From Gemmatimonadota bacterium (lineage in GTDB: Bacteria > Gemmatimonadota > Gemmatimonadetes > Gemmatimonadales > Gemmatimonadaceae): 42,094 bases of DNA. The notes beneath the pieces were generated by a model. It worked only from the letters and a program-made list of their open reading frames with translations. It did not search any database and was not told the DNA's origin. Made by a program: the position numbers and the translations under genes. Shown here in pieces: positions 8,011 to 15,279 of the stretch. Within the stretch, counting starts at the first letter, position 1, and each line of letters opens with the position of its first letter. The stretch covers positions 19,336 through 61,429 of the forward strand of contig PMYN01000052.1 of NCBI GenBank assembly GCA_003171215.1. The letters are read 5' to 3'.

Positions 8011-11000
8011 CTAGAACGATTGCCCGATCGACCAGTTCCAGTAGCCCTTGTTGTTGAATGAGTCGCGCGGGATTGCGTAGTCGAACTTCAGGAGTGCGAT
8101 GTTGAAGACGTTGATCCGGACGCCGTAGCCGAAGCTTCGCAGCGGATAGCGCATCGTGGTCGGATCGTAGTTCGCCGGCTTCGTGAGGCTGAGAGACTGT
8201 CCGCCCGTCCACGCCATCCCGGCGTCGTAGAAGAAGACGCCGTCCACCGGGGGCATGGTGATGGGCAGGAAGCCGAGGTCGAACCTGCGGATGAGCGGGA
8301 ACCGGAGCTCCACGCTTCCGAGCGCAGTCCTGCTTCCGAGCAGCTGTTCGGCAGAGCAGGTCGAAGTGGTGGGCGCTCCAGACGTTGTCGTCGTCTGGAG
8401 CGCGCCGCAGTTCGACGAGGTATAGGCCTCCCGGTCGTATCCTCGCACATAGTTCGGAGAATATGGATTGGCGATGAACTGCGGGAACAGCGTCTCGCCG
8501 CTGCCGACATTGACGTTCGCGTAGAGGTGTGTGGCGACCGTCAGGAAGCTGAAAACCACTGCATCGTACCGGCGGATGTCGGCGATGTAGCTCATCCAGT
8601 TCTGTGTGCCGGCATTCGTTCCCACCTCCAAGCGGTACCGGTGACCGTAGATTCCGGTTCCGGTGCCGTTGAAAAGCGCGTTGTCCGCCACGTACGCCAC
8701 GTACGGCGATGCGTAGTCGAACGAGCCGGTCCCCTTGATGCTGTCGACGTAGTAGCCGGTATTGTAGCCCGTCGTAAAATCCGCGACCTGGCTCACGAAT
8801 TCCGCCGACTTGTCGATGTTGGTCAGTGACGCGCCGATTTCGAACCGCTCGAAGCGGTTGCGCGGATAGATCGAGGAGAAGAACGCGCTCCGGATGATAA
8901 AGCGGTCGAGCTCCTCCGAGATCTGGGACTGGTTGTTGCCGAGGTCGGCCTGCGTCGCATTGGCCAGGAAGAAATAGGGCTGCTGCTGAAACCCGGCCGA
9001 CCAGCTGAGCCGGCGGGAGAGGCTTATGTAGTCCACAAACACCTGCGCCTCTTCCACGCGGCCGTTGATCGCCGCGGCCGTGATGAGCTGCCTGTTGCCG
9101 AGCAGGTCGCCGAAGATGATCGCCGTGCCGCCGAACACCCCGCGCCCGTAGTTGTTCTGCGCGTAGCCGATCTGCGGCCGCTGCACGGCCTCGGCTTTCA
9201 GCGACGGCTTGTACGGTTCGTCGGTGAACGTCGCAGGATTCGGCAGCGCGAGCGTCGTGCTGTCGAGCAGCGCCGCCACCGACACCGCGGACTGCGCGCC
9301 GGGCTGGCCCGCCGCCGGCAGCTCACCCGACGCGCGGAGTCCGGCGGGGCCGCGATACACGGAGACCCGCCGCCCACTCGTCGTGTCCTTCGGCGCGGCG
9401 GCCCCGACGGCCTGCCTGTTCTTCTCTTCCTGCTGCTGCGCGATCGCCTGGAGCGCGGCGGCGGCCTGCGCGGCGCGCTGCGCGGCCGAATCGCTCGCGG
9501 TCATCTTCGCCACCACGGTGACCCTCGGCGGCTCGCGATACGGATCCTTCTTCAGCTGCCGCGGATTGGCGAGCGACCAGATCGTGAAATCGCCGTTGTC
9601 CATGTACGTAAACGCGATCTTGTCCGCCTGTCGCGCCCACGAGATGGCCGGGCTGTTCTCCGTCACCGACTGCACGCCGCCGATGAACTTGGTGATCTGG
9701 TAGTGCTCCTTCGCGTCGAAGTCGTAGAGGAACAGCTGCGCGATGCCCGTGCGGTCGCTGATGTACGCGAGCGACTTGCCGTCGGGAGCCCACTGCGGAT
9801 TCAGGTTCTTCCCCGCCTGTCCGGGAATCACGTCGATGTTGCCGGTCTGCAAGTCGAGCGTGTTGATCTGCCACTTGCCGAACTTGAGCGTCTGGAAATC
9901 GGTGGACGGCCCGCGATCGCTGACGAATGCGACCCGGCGGCCGTCGGGCGACCAGGCCGGCATGAGCGCCGCCCAGTCGCCGGTCGTGATCTGTTGCAGG
10001 TTCCGGCCATCGGAATCGATCTTGTAGAGATTCGTGAAGCCGCCCTTGGCACCGCTGAACACGATCTGCTTGCCGTCCGGCGACCAGGTCGGCCCGATCA
10101 TGCCGTCGAGGCCGGTATCGAGACGGCGCACGATGCCGAGACTCCTGACGTCCACGAGATATATGACGTCCTTGCCGCCCGTTTGCGCCGTGAAGGCGAG
10201 CGTGCGCCCGTCGGGCGAGAACGCACTCTGCGAGTAGGCGTAACGCAGCTCCTCGAACTCCGGATTGAGCGTGCTCGAGGTGAGGCGCTTCAGGCGCTTG
10301 CCCGTTGTCGCATCGGCGAGGTACAGGTCGAGGAACACCTCCGCGCGCAGCAGGTTGCCCGTGGAGATGTAGGCAATCTGGCGGCCGTCCGGGGAGAACG
10401 CCGGCGCGACGTACACGGGAATGATCCCGCCCGTGCGCTTCGCGTTGAGCAGCGGCTGCGCGATCTTGCGCGGACGGTCGAGGCTGGCGACGGCCGGCAG
10501 GTATGTCGTCTGCAACGTCTCCTTCCACTCGTCGCCGAGCTCGGAGAGGTCGAAGCCGGTGTGGCGCTTGAAGGCGCGATCCACGCCGAGCGTGGGTGTT
10601 GCGGCGAGGATCTCGCCGATGATCTCGTCGCCCCACCGCTGGCCGATGAAACGCCAGAACGCCTCGCCGTAGCGGTACGCGAAGTACTGGTCCGGGCGTT
10701 CCGTCAGTTGCTTCATCGTCGGCAGCCTGCCGTTGAGCGCCGCATCGCGCATGACCGCGTCGGTGGCGGGGTGGTCGGGGCCGATCGAGAGATACTCGGC
10801 CATGCCTTCCATGTACCACTCGGGCGGGCCGTTCTGCGCGAGCGTCTGCAGGCCGTTGCCCGAGTGGCCGCGCGCGTACACGTCGAACTGGAACTGGTGC
10901 ACCATCTCGTGCGTCATCACGTGCTCGGTCTCCGCGAGGTCGGCCCCGAGGAAGAACGTGTTGCGCTGGTGAACGACGTCGGTCGCTCCGCCGGTGGTTT

Positions 11001-11340
11001 CGCCGAGGTCGCCGAAGACGTTGCTCTGCGCGAAGTCGCCGCGCGACGCGAAGATGACGATCGGCTTGCGCTCCTTGAACGTGTAGCTCAGCAGCCGCGA
11101 GAGGCGCGCGTACGAGCGCTCGGCCATGCGCGCCGCGATCTGCACGGCCGCCGCTTCGGAGGGGTAGTAGTGCACGTCGAAGTGTTCGGTGCGCAGGATG
11201 CGCCAGTCGAACTTCTGGTACTGGACCTGGTTCTGGCCGAAGTAGCCCTGTTGTGCGCCCGCAGCGGGCGCCCCGACGAGCGCGGCGGCGGTGAGCGAGG
11301 CGGCGGACAGCAGGCGGTGAAGATCGCGACGCGTGTGCAT
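8011..11340 (-). CDS. Fusion of MA-type zinc protease, TolB-like propeller and outer-membrane beta-barrel
   Basis: A 1109-aa exported protein. Residues 1-29 are a signal peptide ending AAGAQ. A gluzincin-like protease domain follows, with HEMVH at 144-148 and the downstream WYMEGMAEY at 175-183 supplying the expected third zinc ligand. Residues of about 360-650 carry PD40/WD40-like repeats (FSPDGRQIAYIS, WSPDGKQIVFSG, WAPDGKSLAYIS), as in TolB. After a Gln/Ala-rich linker (about 690-730), the final 370 residues form an Omp85/BamA-like barrel (GSVELRFPLIRRFDLGFLPI) ending in a terminal Phe, the usual barrel-assembly signal. The ATG at 11338-11340 is chosen because it opens the signal peptide; longer in-frame readings run into rsfS. 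The protein would sit in the outer membrane with protease and propeller in the periplasm or outside. Domain calls are firm; the substrate is unknown. Confidence 0.85.
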   Translation of the reverse strand: MHTRRDLHRLLSAASLTAAALVGAPAAGAQQGYFGQNQVQYQKFDWRILRTEHFDVHYYPSEAAAVQIAARMAERSYARLSRLLSYTFKERKPIVIFASRGDFAQSNVFGDLGETTGGATDVVHQRNTFFLGADLAETEHVMTHEMVHQFQFDVYARGHSGNGLQTLAQNGPPEWYMEGMAEYLSIGPDHPATDAVMRDAALNGRLPTMKQLTERPDQYFAYRYGEAFWRFIGQRWGDEIIGEILAATPTLGVDRAFKRHTGFDLSELGDEWKETLQTTYLPAVASLDRPRKIAQPLLNAKRTGGIIPVYVAPAFSPDGRQIAYISTGNLLRAEVFLDLYLADATTGKRLKRLTSSTLNPEFEELRYAYSQSAFSPDGRTLAFTAQTGGKDVIYLVDVRSLGIVRRLDTGLDGMIGPTWSPDGKQIVFSGAKGGFTNLYKIDSDGRNLQQITTGDWAALMPAWSPDGRRVAFVSDRGPSTDFQTLKFGKWQINTLDLQTGNIDVIPGQAGKNLNPQWAPDGKSLAYISDRTGIAQLFLYDFDAKEHYQITKFIGGVQSVTENSPAISWARQADKIAFTYMDNGDFTIWSLANPRQLKKDPYREPPRVTVVAKMTASDSAAQRAAQAAAALQAIAQQQEEKNRQAVGAAAPKDTTSGRRVSVYRGPAGLRASGELPAAGQPGAQSAVSVAALLDSTTLALPNPATFTDEPYKPSLKAEAVQRPQIGYAQNNYGRGVFGGTAIIFGDLLGNRQLITAAAINGRVEEAQVFVDYISLSRRLSWSAGFQQQPYFFLANATQADLGNNQSQISEELDRFIIRSAFFSSIYPRNRFERFEIGASLTNIDKSAEFVSQVADFTTGYNTGYYVDSIKGTGSFDYASPYVAYVADNALFNGTGTGIYGHRYRLEVGTNAGTQNWMSYIADIRRYDAVVFSFLTVATHLYANVNVGSGETLFPQFIANPYSPNYVRGYDREAYTSSNCGALQTTTTSGAPTTSTCSAEQLLGSRTALGSVELRFPLIRRFDLGFLPITMPPVDGVFFYDAGMAWTGGQSLSLTKPANYDPTTMRYPLRSFGYGVRINVFNIALLKFDYAIPRDSFNNKGYWNWSIGQSF

Positions 11341-11353
11341 CAGCAAGGCCCCC

Positions 11354-11719
11354 TCAGGGCGAAACGGCGAGAGCCGGGGCATCACCCCACAGCCGCTCGA
11401 GTTGGTAGAACGAGCGCAGCGACGGATGAAACACGTGCACCACGAAATCGACGTAGTCGAGCAGCACCCAGCGGCCCTGCGAAAGCCCCTCCACCGACTG
11501 CACGCGCACACCGTCCTTGGCGAGCGTCTCGACCACGTGCTGCGCGACGCTGCGGACGTGCGTGTCCGACGTGCCCGACGCCACGATGAAATAGTCGGTC
11601 ATGTCGGTCACCTCGTGCAGGTCCAGCAGCACGACGTCGTCGGCCTTGTTGTCCGCGCAAATCGCCGCGGCGCGGCGAGCGAGCCTTGTCACGTCTTTGG
11701 GAACGGGAGTGGACCCCAT
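11354..11719 (-). CDS. rsfS: Ribosomal silencing factor RsfS (Iojap family)
   Basis: RsfS binds ribosomal protein uL14 on the large subunit and blocks subunit joining, lowering translation during starvation. The 121-aa protein has the full family pattern: KADDVVLLDLHEVTDMTDYF near 26-45, IVASGTSDTHVRSVAQHV near 46-63, and GRWVLLDYVDFVVHVFHPSL near 85-104. It starts at ATG 11717-11719 and lies 13 bp upstream of the protease-barrel gene, making it the first gene of the smc operon. In many bacteria rsfS neighbours nadD or rlmH; here it heads an envelope/segregation operon instead. The spacer upstream holds a palindrome that may be regulatory. Confidence 0.95.
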   Translation of the reverse strand: MGSTPVPKDVTRLARRAAAICADNKADDVVLLDLHEVTDMTDYFIVASGTSDTHVRSVAQHVVETLAKDGVRVQSVEGLSQGRWVLLDYVDFVVHVFHPSLRSFYQLERLWGDAPALAVSP

Positions 11720-11766
11720 GTCAGGCGAAGCGATCGGCCTCTCGGAATGTCAGATAGTAGACGCGT

Positions 11767-11789
11767 CAACCGGGAAAGTTCCCCGGTTG
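11767..11789. promoter_or_regulatory. 8-bp inverted repeat upstream of rsfS
   Basis: CAACCGGG (11767-11774) and CCCGGTTG (11782-11789) are perfect inverted arms around seven bases, about 50 bp upstream of the rsfS start. It could be an operator-like palindrome or a hairpin. On the minus strand, TTGACG overlaps the repeat, but no convincing -10 element lies at the right distance. Confidence 0.3.
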
Positions 11790-11905
11790 CCTGCACAATA
11801 ACGATTTGAACCGCGGTTGGTGAGGCGGAATACTACGGACAGACCGCAACGGCGCAGGGGGCCGTCGGACGACACCTCTCAGACCAGCGGCTGTCAGACG
11901 GCGAA

Positions 11906-11933
11906 GCGGCCCGGGGAATCTGCCCCGGGCCGC
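11906..11933 (-). terminator. Strong GC hairpin downstream of rplI
   Basis: Arms gcggcccgggg (11906-11916) and ccccgggccgc (11923-11933) pair perfectly over 11 bp with a 6-nt loop, about 60 bp after the rplI stop. No clear T run follows on either strand. It probably ends the rpsF-rplI operon and could also block readthrough in the other direction. The 272-bp spacer at 11720-11991 otherwise holds the rsfS upstream palindrome and words such as gctgtcag and cagctgac repeated imperfectly around 11890-11970. Confidence 0.55.
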
Positions 11934-11991
11934 CTCTCTGTCTGGAAGCTTTCAGCTGACCGCTGTCAGGTGAGAGCCCCCGGCAGTGCTC

Positions 11992-12435
11992 TCACGCCTT
12001 GATGACCCACACCTTGATCTCCGGCTTCACATCCGCGTGCAGCTTGATCGGAACCTTGTAGACTCCGAGCGCGCGAATGGGTTCGTGCAGGTCGATCATG
12101 CGCTTCTCGATGTCGATTCCCTGCGCCTTCAGCTGCTCGGCGATGTCGGAAGGCGTGACGGAGCCGAAGAGCTTGCCCTCTTCGCCCACGCGTGCCGAGA
12201 ACGTCAGGGAGACCTGCTCGAGCTTCGCCGCGAATTCCTGCGCCGATGCGACGCGGGCATTCTCGGCCGCCTCGAGGCGGTCCTTCTCCTGTGCGATGCG
12301 CTTCTTGTTGCCCGTCGTGGCCTCGTACGCGACGCCACGCGGCAACAGGAAGTTGCGCGCATATCCCGCCGAGACTTTCACGATGTCGCCCGGATGTCCG
12401 AGCTTCTCTACTGCCTGCCGCAGAATGACTTCCAT
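11992..12435 (-). CDS. rplI: Large-subunit ribosomal protein bL9
   Basis: bL9 binds 23S rRNA at the base of the L1 stalk and helps keep the reading frame. The 147-aa product has the expected two domains. The N-terminal rRNA-binding domain begins MEVILRQAVEKLGHPGDIV and includes VSAGYARNFLLPRGVA. A charged connecting helix (about 45-75) follows, then the C-terminal domain with GKLFGSVTPSDIAEQL. The ATG at 12433-12435 matches the conserved N-terminus; longer in-frame readings upstream are shadows of the membrane-protein gene. It is the last gene of the rpsF-rpsR-DUF2232-rplI operon. Confidence 0.97.
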   Translation of the reverse strand: MEVILRQAVEKLGHPGDIVKVSAGYARNFLLPRGVAYEATTGNKKRIAQEKDRLEAAENARVASAQEFAAKLEQVSLTFSARVGEEGKLFGSVTPSDIAEQLKAQGIDIEKRMIDLHEPIRALGVYKVPIKLHADVKPEIKVWVIKA

Positions 12436-12449
12436 CGTATCCTCAATCG

Positions 12450-13487
12450 TTAGGTTTTCGGCTTGGCCCGCGCGCGCCAGTTCAGCCACGTATCCCCGAC
12501 TCCGAGCCCCACGCCCAGTACGCCCAGCACGAGGGGGAACACCACAGCGAACACGATCAATAACGCCATCATCACGCGGCCGGGCGACAAGAACCACAGG
12601 CCCACGCCCACGCCGCGCAGTACATACAGAGCGCCGAAGAACACGAGCAGGTTCGCTCCAACCACGCTCATGGAACCGAACCCGGGCACGACGACCATTG
12701 CGAGCCCCGCGACCAATCCCCACACGAACTGGTCGCTGAAGCGGAAATCCTTCAAAGCGGCGAGCGGCGGTCCCAGCCGTTCGCGTCCCATCCGGTGATA
12801 CACGGCCCATGCGATGGCCAGCGCGATCAATGATTCGAGCGCGAGCATCGATGGAAACAGCGCCGACGCCAATGCCGGGGCGGCCTCCAGTTGCGCCTCC
12901 ATCGTGGTGGCGATCGTCTTCGCGTCCGGGTTGCCCGCGAACAGGTTGCCCCACTCCTTCGATCCCGTCGTCTGGCGCCATTCCGCGAGCGACTGCTCGC
13001 TGCGCTTCGAGGCTTCAGCCGACACCATCTGTGCCACCGTCGTCGCGCCCTGCTTCGTGGCGAGCGTCGCACCCGCGGCGAGCACCAGCGTGACGCCGAT
13101 CGCCGCGAAGGCCTGCGACGAAAACGGCCGTGGTTCCTCACGACGCGTGAGGATCACGAGACTCGCGAACGACGCGGCCAGCAGCACCGCCCATCCGCAC
13201 GCGAGATAGGCGAACGAGCCGCCCGCCGACGTGAACATCACCAGCACCCAGCCCGCGAGCGCGATCCACATGAGCGCCAGCGGAAGCCGCCCTCCGGCCC
13301 ACCATCCGGCCACTGCGCAGGCCGCAAGGGCCGGTGCGAGGAGCACGAACGCCTGGTCGATCGGCAACACGATGCGAATGACCGGTGTCATCGGCACGAA
13401 CAGGAAGAGCAGCGTAGCCAACACGACGCGCCACCATCCCCGCTCTCGAACCGCTTCGGGCGCCGGTTCGGAGGCGACGTCGGTCAT
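12450..13487 (-). CDS. DUF2232-type multi-pass membrane protein
   Basis: A 345-aa integral membrane protein with about eight to nine hydrophobic helices, such as VVLATLLFLFVPM, FVLLAPALAACAVAGWW and LIALAIAWAVYHRM. It contains a soluble, Gln/Thr-rich loop around residues 150-205. The family (DUF2232, YybS-like) is commonly found between ribosomal protein genes rpsR and rplI, exactly as here, but its function is not known. The ATG at 13485-13487 is chosen because it leaves a 10-bp gap to the rpsR stop. A longer in-frame reading would overlap rpsR. The C-terminal helices (about 230-330) are the best conserved in this family. Confidence 0.75.
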   Translation of the reverse strand: MTDVASEPAPEAVRERGWWRVVLATLLFLFVPMTPVIRIVLPIDQAFVLLAPALAACAVAGWWAGGRLPLALMWIALAGWVLVMFTSAGGSFAYLACGWAVLLAASFASLVILTRREEPRPFSSQAFAAIGVTLVLAAGATLATKQGATTVAQMVSAEASKRSEQSLAEWRQTTGSKEWGNLFAGNPDAKTIATTMEAQLEAAPALASALFPSMLALESLIALAIAWAVYHRMGRERLGPPLAALKDFRFSDQFVWGLVAGLAMVVVPGFGSMSVVGANLLVFFGALYVLRGVGVGLWFLSPGRVMMALLIVFAVVFPLVLGVLGVGLGVGDTWLNWRARAKPKT

Positions 13488-13497
13488 CGTTTCCAGC

Positions 13498-13719
13498 TTA
13501 CGTCTGAGCCCCGCGGGTGTACGGCAGCAGTGCGAGGTAGCGGGCCTTCTTGATGGCCTTCGCCAGCTGACGCTGGTGTCGAGCATCCACGCCGCTCAGG
13601 CGGCTGGGGAGGATCTTTCCGTTGTCGGTGATGAAACGGGCGAGAAGGCGCTCGTCCTTGTAATCAACGAAGCGGATGCCCGCCTCGGTGATCGGACACG
13701 ACTTCTTGGCCCGCCGCAT
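13498..13719 (-). CDS. rpsR: Small-subunit ribosomal protein bS18
   Basis: bS18 pairs with bS6 on the platform of the small subunit. The start is placed at ATG 13717-13719 ([12 protein letters not shown]), giving 73 aa, a normal length. A GAGGA Shine-Dalgarno lies eight bases upstream, inside the end of rpsF, and the gap to the rpsF stop is only 4 bp. Upstream in-frame ATGs at 13749 and nearby would overlap the Asp-rich rpsF tail and are less likely. The signature segments [20 protein letters not shown] and [20 protein letters not shown] are intact. A single Cys remains near the N-terminus. Confidence 0.95.
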   Translation of the reverse strand: MRRAKKSCPITEAGIRFVDYKDERLLARFITDNGKILPSRLSGVDARHQRQLAKAIKKARYLALLPYTRGAQT

Positions 13720-13723
13720 GGTG

Positions 13724-14086
13724 TCAGTCCTCATCGTCATCGTCGTCATCGCCCTGTTTGCGCGCGGCTAGTTGTTCTTCGGTCATCGGCGGCGCGCCGA
13801 GCTCGTGCTCGTGCACCGAGATGAGGTAGCGAACCACGCCATCGTCGAGCTTGAGCGCGCGCTCGAACTCGGGAAGCGTCTTCGATTCGGCATGGAAGCG
13901 GGCGACCAGGTAGTAGCCGGTCTCGCGCGTACCGATCTTGTACGCGAGTTGACGGCGACCCCAATGGTCGAGCTTGATCTCCTGGGACGAGCCCAGGAGC
14001 GCGTGATGCTTCGCGATCTTGTCGTTGATGGCGGCGTCTTCGAGAGCAGAATCGAAGATGTACACCGCCTCGTATTCACGAGACAA
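13724..14086 (-). CDS. rpsF: Small-subunit ribosomal protein bS6
   Basis: bS6 forms a heterodimer with bS18 and in several bacteria binds its own mRNA leader. The 120-aa product begins [20 protein letters not shown] and contains [20 protein letters not shown], both typical. It ends in an acidic Asp/Glu tail (DDDDDDED), as in many bS6 proteins that receive added glutamates. The start codon is TTG (14084-14086), supported by an ideal Shine-Dalgarno AAAGGAGG at 14096-14103 with nine bases between. It heads the rpsF-rpsR-DUF2232-rplI operon, with a promoter about 120 bp upstream. Confidence 0.96.
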   Translation of the reverse strand: MSREYEAVYIFDSALEDAAINDKIAKHHALLGSSQEIKLDHWGRRQLAYKIGTRETGYYLVARFHAESKTLPEFERALKLDDGVVRYLISVHEHELGAPPMTEEQLAARKQGDDDDDDED

Positions 14087-14204
14087 TGCGGCAATCCTCC
14101 TTTGGTCGTTTCGCCCCCCGCGGGTTGCCAGCGCAGGAGGAGGGTGGTTGCCGAGGACAGGCGTCGCGGGGCAGGGCCACTATTTGGTTTGGTTACAGTC
14201 ATAA
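14087..14204 (-). promoter_or_regulatory. rpsF operon leader with anti-Shine-Dalgarno segment
   Basis: The leader of roughly 110 nt contains TCCTCCT on the message strand (14135-14141), perfectly complementary to AGGAGGA (14095-14101) within the rpsF Shine-Dalgarno. The two are 33 nt apart. A competing outer stem joins CCCCGCG (14165-14171) with CGCGGGG (14116-14122). Alternative folds could expose or hide the ribosome site. bS6:bS18 autoregulatory leaders are known in many bacteria. Whether this is one of them is inference; I could not match the published consensus by eye. Confidence 0.45.
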
Positions 14205-14233
14205 AACTTAGCCCGGCGGGGGGCGCTGGTCAA
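14205..14233 (-). promoter_or_regulatory. Sigma-70-like promoter of the rpsF operon
   Basis: On the minus strand TTGACC (14228-14233) is followed after exactly 17 bases by TAAGTT (14205-14210). This is the best -35/-10 pair in the spacer, with transcription expected to begin near 14198. It is well placed to drive rpsF-rpsR-DUF2232-rplI. Confidence 0.6.
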
Positions 14234-14249
14234 CGGCCGGGACGACGAA

Positions 14250-14276
14250 AAGCAGGTAATCGGTACTCGGTCATTG
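14250..14276. repeat. Degenerate spacer repeat, GGTAATC...CGGTCATTG family
   Basis: Positions 14255-14276 match 19620-19641 at 19 of 22 bases in the same orientation. The reverse complement (ccaatgaccgag, accgattacc) matches the ATGACC words found in other spacers of the window. It lies just outside the rpsF promoter. No function is evident. Confidence 0.5.
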
Positions 14277-14278
14277 GC

Positions 14279-14327
14279 CTTTGCCCACCGACCTCACCAC
14301 TCCTTTCTCCTTCGCGCCCTTCCAGCC
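14279..14327 (-). pseudogene. Duplicated fragment of the ychF 3' end
   Basis: These 49 bp match 15319-15367, inside ychF, at 46 of 49 positions in direct orientation exactly 1040 bp apart. Read on the minus strand it still encodes [13 protein letters not shown], the same peptide as near the end of YchF, and then diverges to a stop. No start codon or full domain accompanies it, so it is a gene fragment. Together with the intact ychF end it brackets the methyltransferase gene. The 332-bp stretch at 14087-14418 holds this fragment, the rpsF promoter and leader, a spacer repeat, and no other gene. Confidence 0.7.
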
Positions 14328-14418
14328 CACGTAGATTAGCTCGAAGTTGCCGCGCGGCACTTCGCGCCGCGTTCCAGCGAGCGCTGGACTGCCTCCTGTG
14401 CACGAACGGCTTGATGAC

Positions 14419-15279
14419 ATGAATCAGAAAGACAGGACCCGCATCAAGGCGTTCATTCAGCGGCGACTGCCGGCGCTGCACTCGTGGCTCGTACTTCCGT
14501 GGCTCACGTACAGTCATCGCCGGGCGATGCGACGATTGGAGACCGTGACCGCGATGGTCTTCGAGCGATTTGGTCCGGTCGTGCAGGACGGACCCTTCAA
14601 GGGGCTCAAATACCTGCCCGAGGCCACGAATAGCGGATTGACCCCGAAGATTCTCGGCTGCTATGAATCTGAGATTCAGCACCTCGTTCGGCAGGAGGCG
14701 GCTGCCGGTTACGAAGTCATCGTGGACGTGGGCTGTGCAGAAGGGTATTACGCTGCCGGCTTCGCCATGGCGTCGGCCGGCTGCGCGGTCTACGCGTACG
14801 ATATCGACCCGAAGTGCCGTGAATTGTGCTCCCGGCTCGCCGAACTGAACGGCGTCTCGTCTCGTGTCCACGTTGGCGCGGAGTGCGACCACGCACGACT
14901 CAACGCATTGCGGGCGACGTCGGTCTTCATCCTGTGTGACTGCGAGGGATTCGAACTCCATCTCCTCGATCCTGCCGCGGTCCCCGCGATGGCAGGTTGG
15001 GACATTCTCGTCGAACTGCACGACAGCATGGTCCCTGGTGTCACCGAAGCGATCGTAGGACGATTCCAGGCGACGCACGAGATCGAACTCATCGACTCCG
15101 TCAGGCGCGACCCGGACGATTTTCCCATCTCGCGCTTCCTTCCGTCGTATCGAGATCGCTTTCTCGCGGTGTCCGACCGACGCGGGTCGTGGCAACAGTG
15201 GGCATGGATGCGCGTTCGTCGGAAATCAGATAACCGACAACCGTCGACCGATCACCGTCTACCTGCGTCTAGACGTTGA
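14419..15279 (+). CDS. Class I SAM-dependent methyltransferase, FkbM-like
   Basis: A 286-aa Rossmann-fold methyltransferase. The SAM-binding motif I is VIVDVGCAEGYYAAGFA at about 100-116, and the motif II acidic segment is YAYDID at 125-130. CDCEGFELHLLDP near 175-187 resembles the FkbM family's D-x-E-G-x-E motif. FkbM-type enzymes usually O-methylate sugars or small metabolites, but the substrate here is unknown. The ATG at 14419 is preferred; an upstream in-frame ATG at 14347 would add an unconserved 24 residues. The gene is plus-strand amid minus-strand housekeeping genes and is flanked by a duplicated ychF fragment. Its codons look somewhat less GC-biased than its neighbours by eye, so recent insertion is likely. 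Its last residues (about 268-286) are encoded by spacer-repeat sequence and overlap the ychF end by 11 bp. Confidence 0.78.
   Translation: MNQKDRTRIKAFIQRRLPALHSWLVLPWLTYSHRRAMRRLETVTAMVFERFGPVVQDGPFKGLKYLPEATNSGLTPKILGCYESEIQHLVRQEAAAGYEVIVDVGCAEGYYAAGFAMASAGCAVYAYDIDPKCRELCSRLAELNGVSSRVHVGAECDHARLNALRATSVFILCDCEGFELHLLDPAAVPAMAGWDILVELHDSMVPGVTEAIVGRFQATHEIELIDSVRRDPDDFPISRFLPSYRDRFLAVSDRRGSWQQWAWMRVRRKSDNRQPSTDHRLPASRR
15224..15275. repeat. Degenerate spacer repeat, ACCGAC/ACCGATCACC family
   Basis: Imperfect short units (ataaccgac, aaccgtcgacc, gatcaccgtc) run through the 3' end of the methyltransferase gene to the ychF stop. The words resemble those at 18393-18440 and 19702-19740. Here the repeat is translated as the C-terminal tail of the methyltransferase. 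Confidence 0.45.

Noticed and set aside
14230-15195. 321-codon minus-strand frame opposite the methyltransferase
   Set aside because: The plus-strand frame has clear SAM-binding motifs; the minus frame has none.
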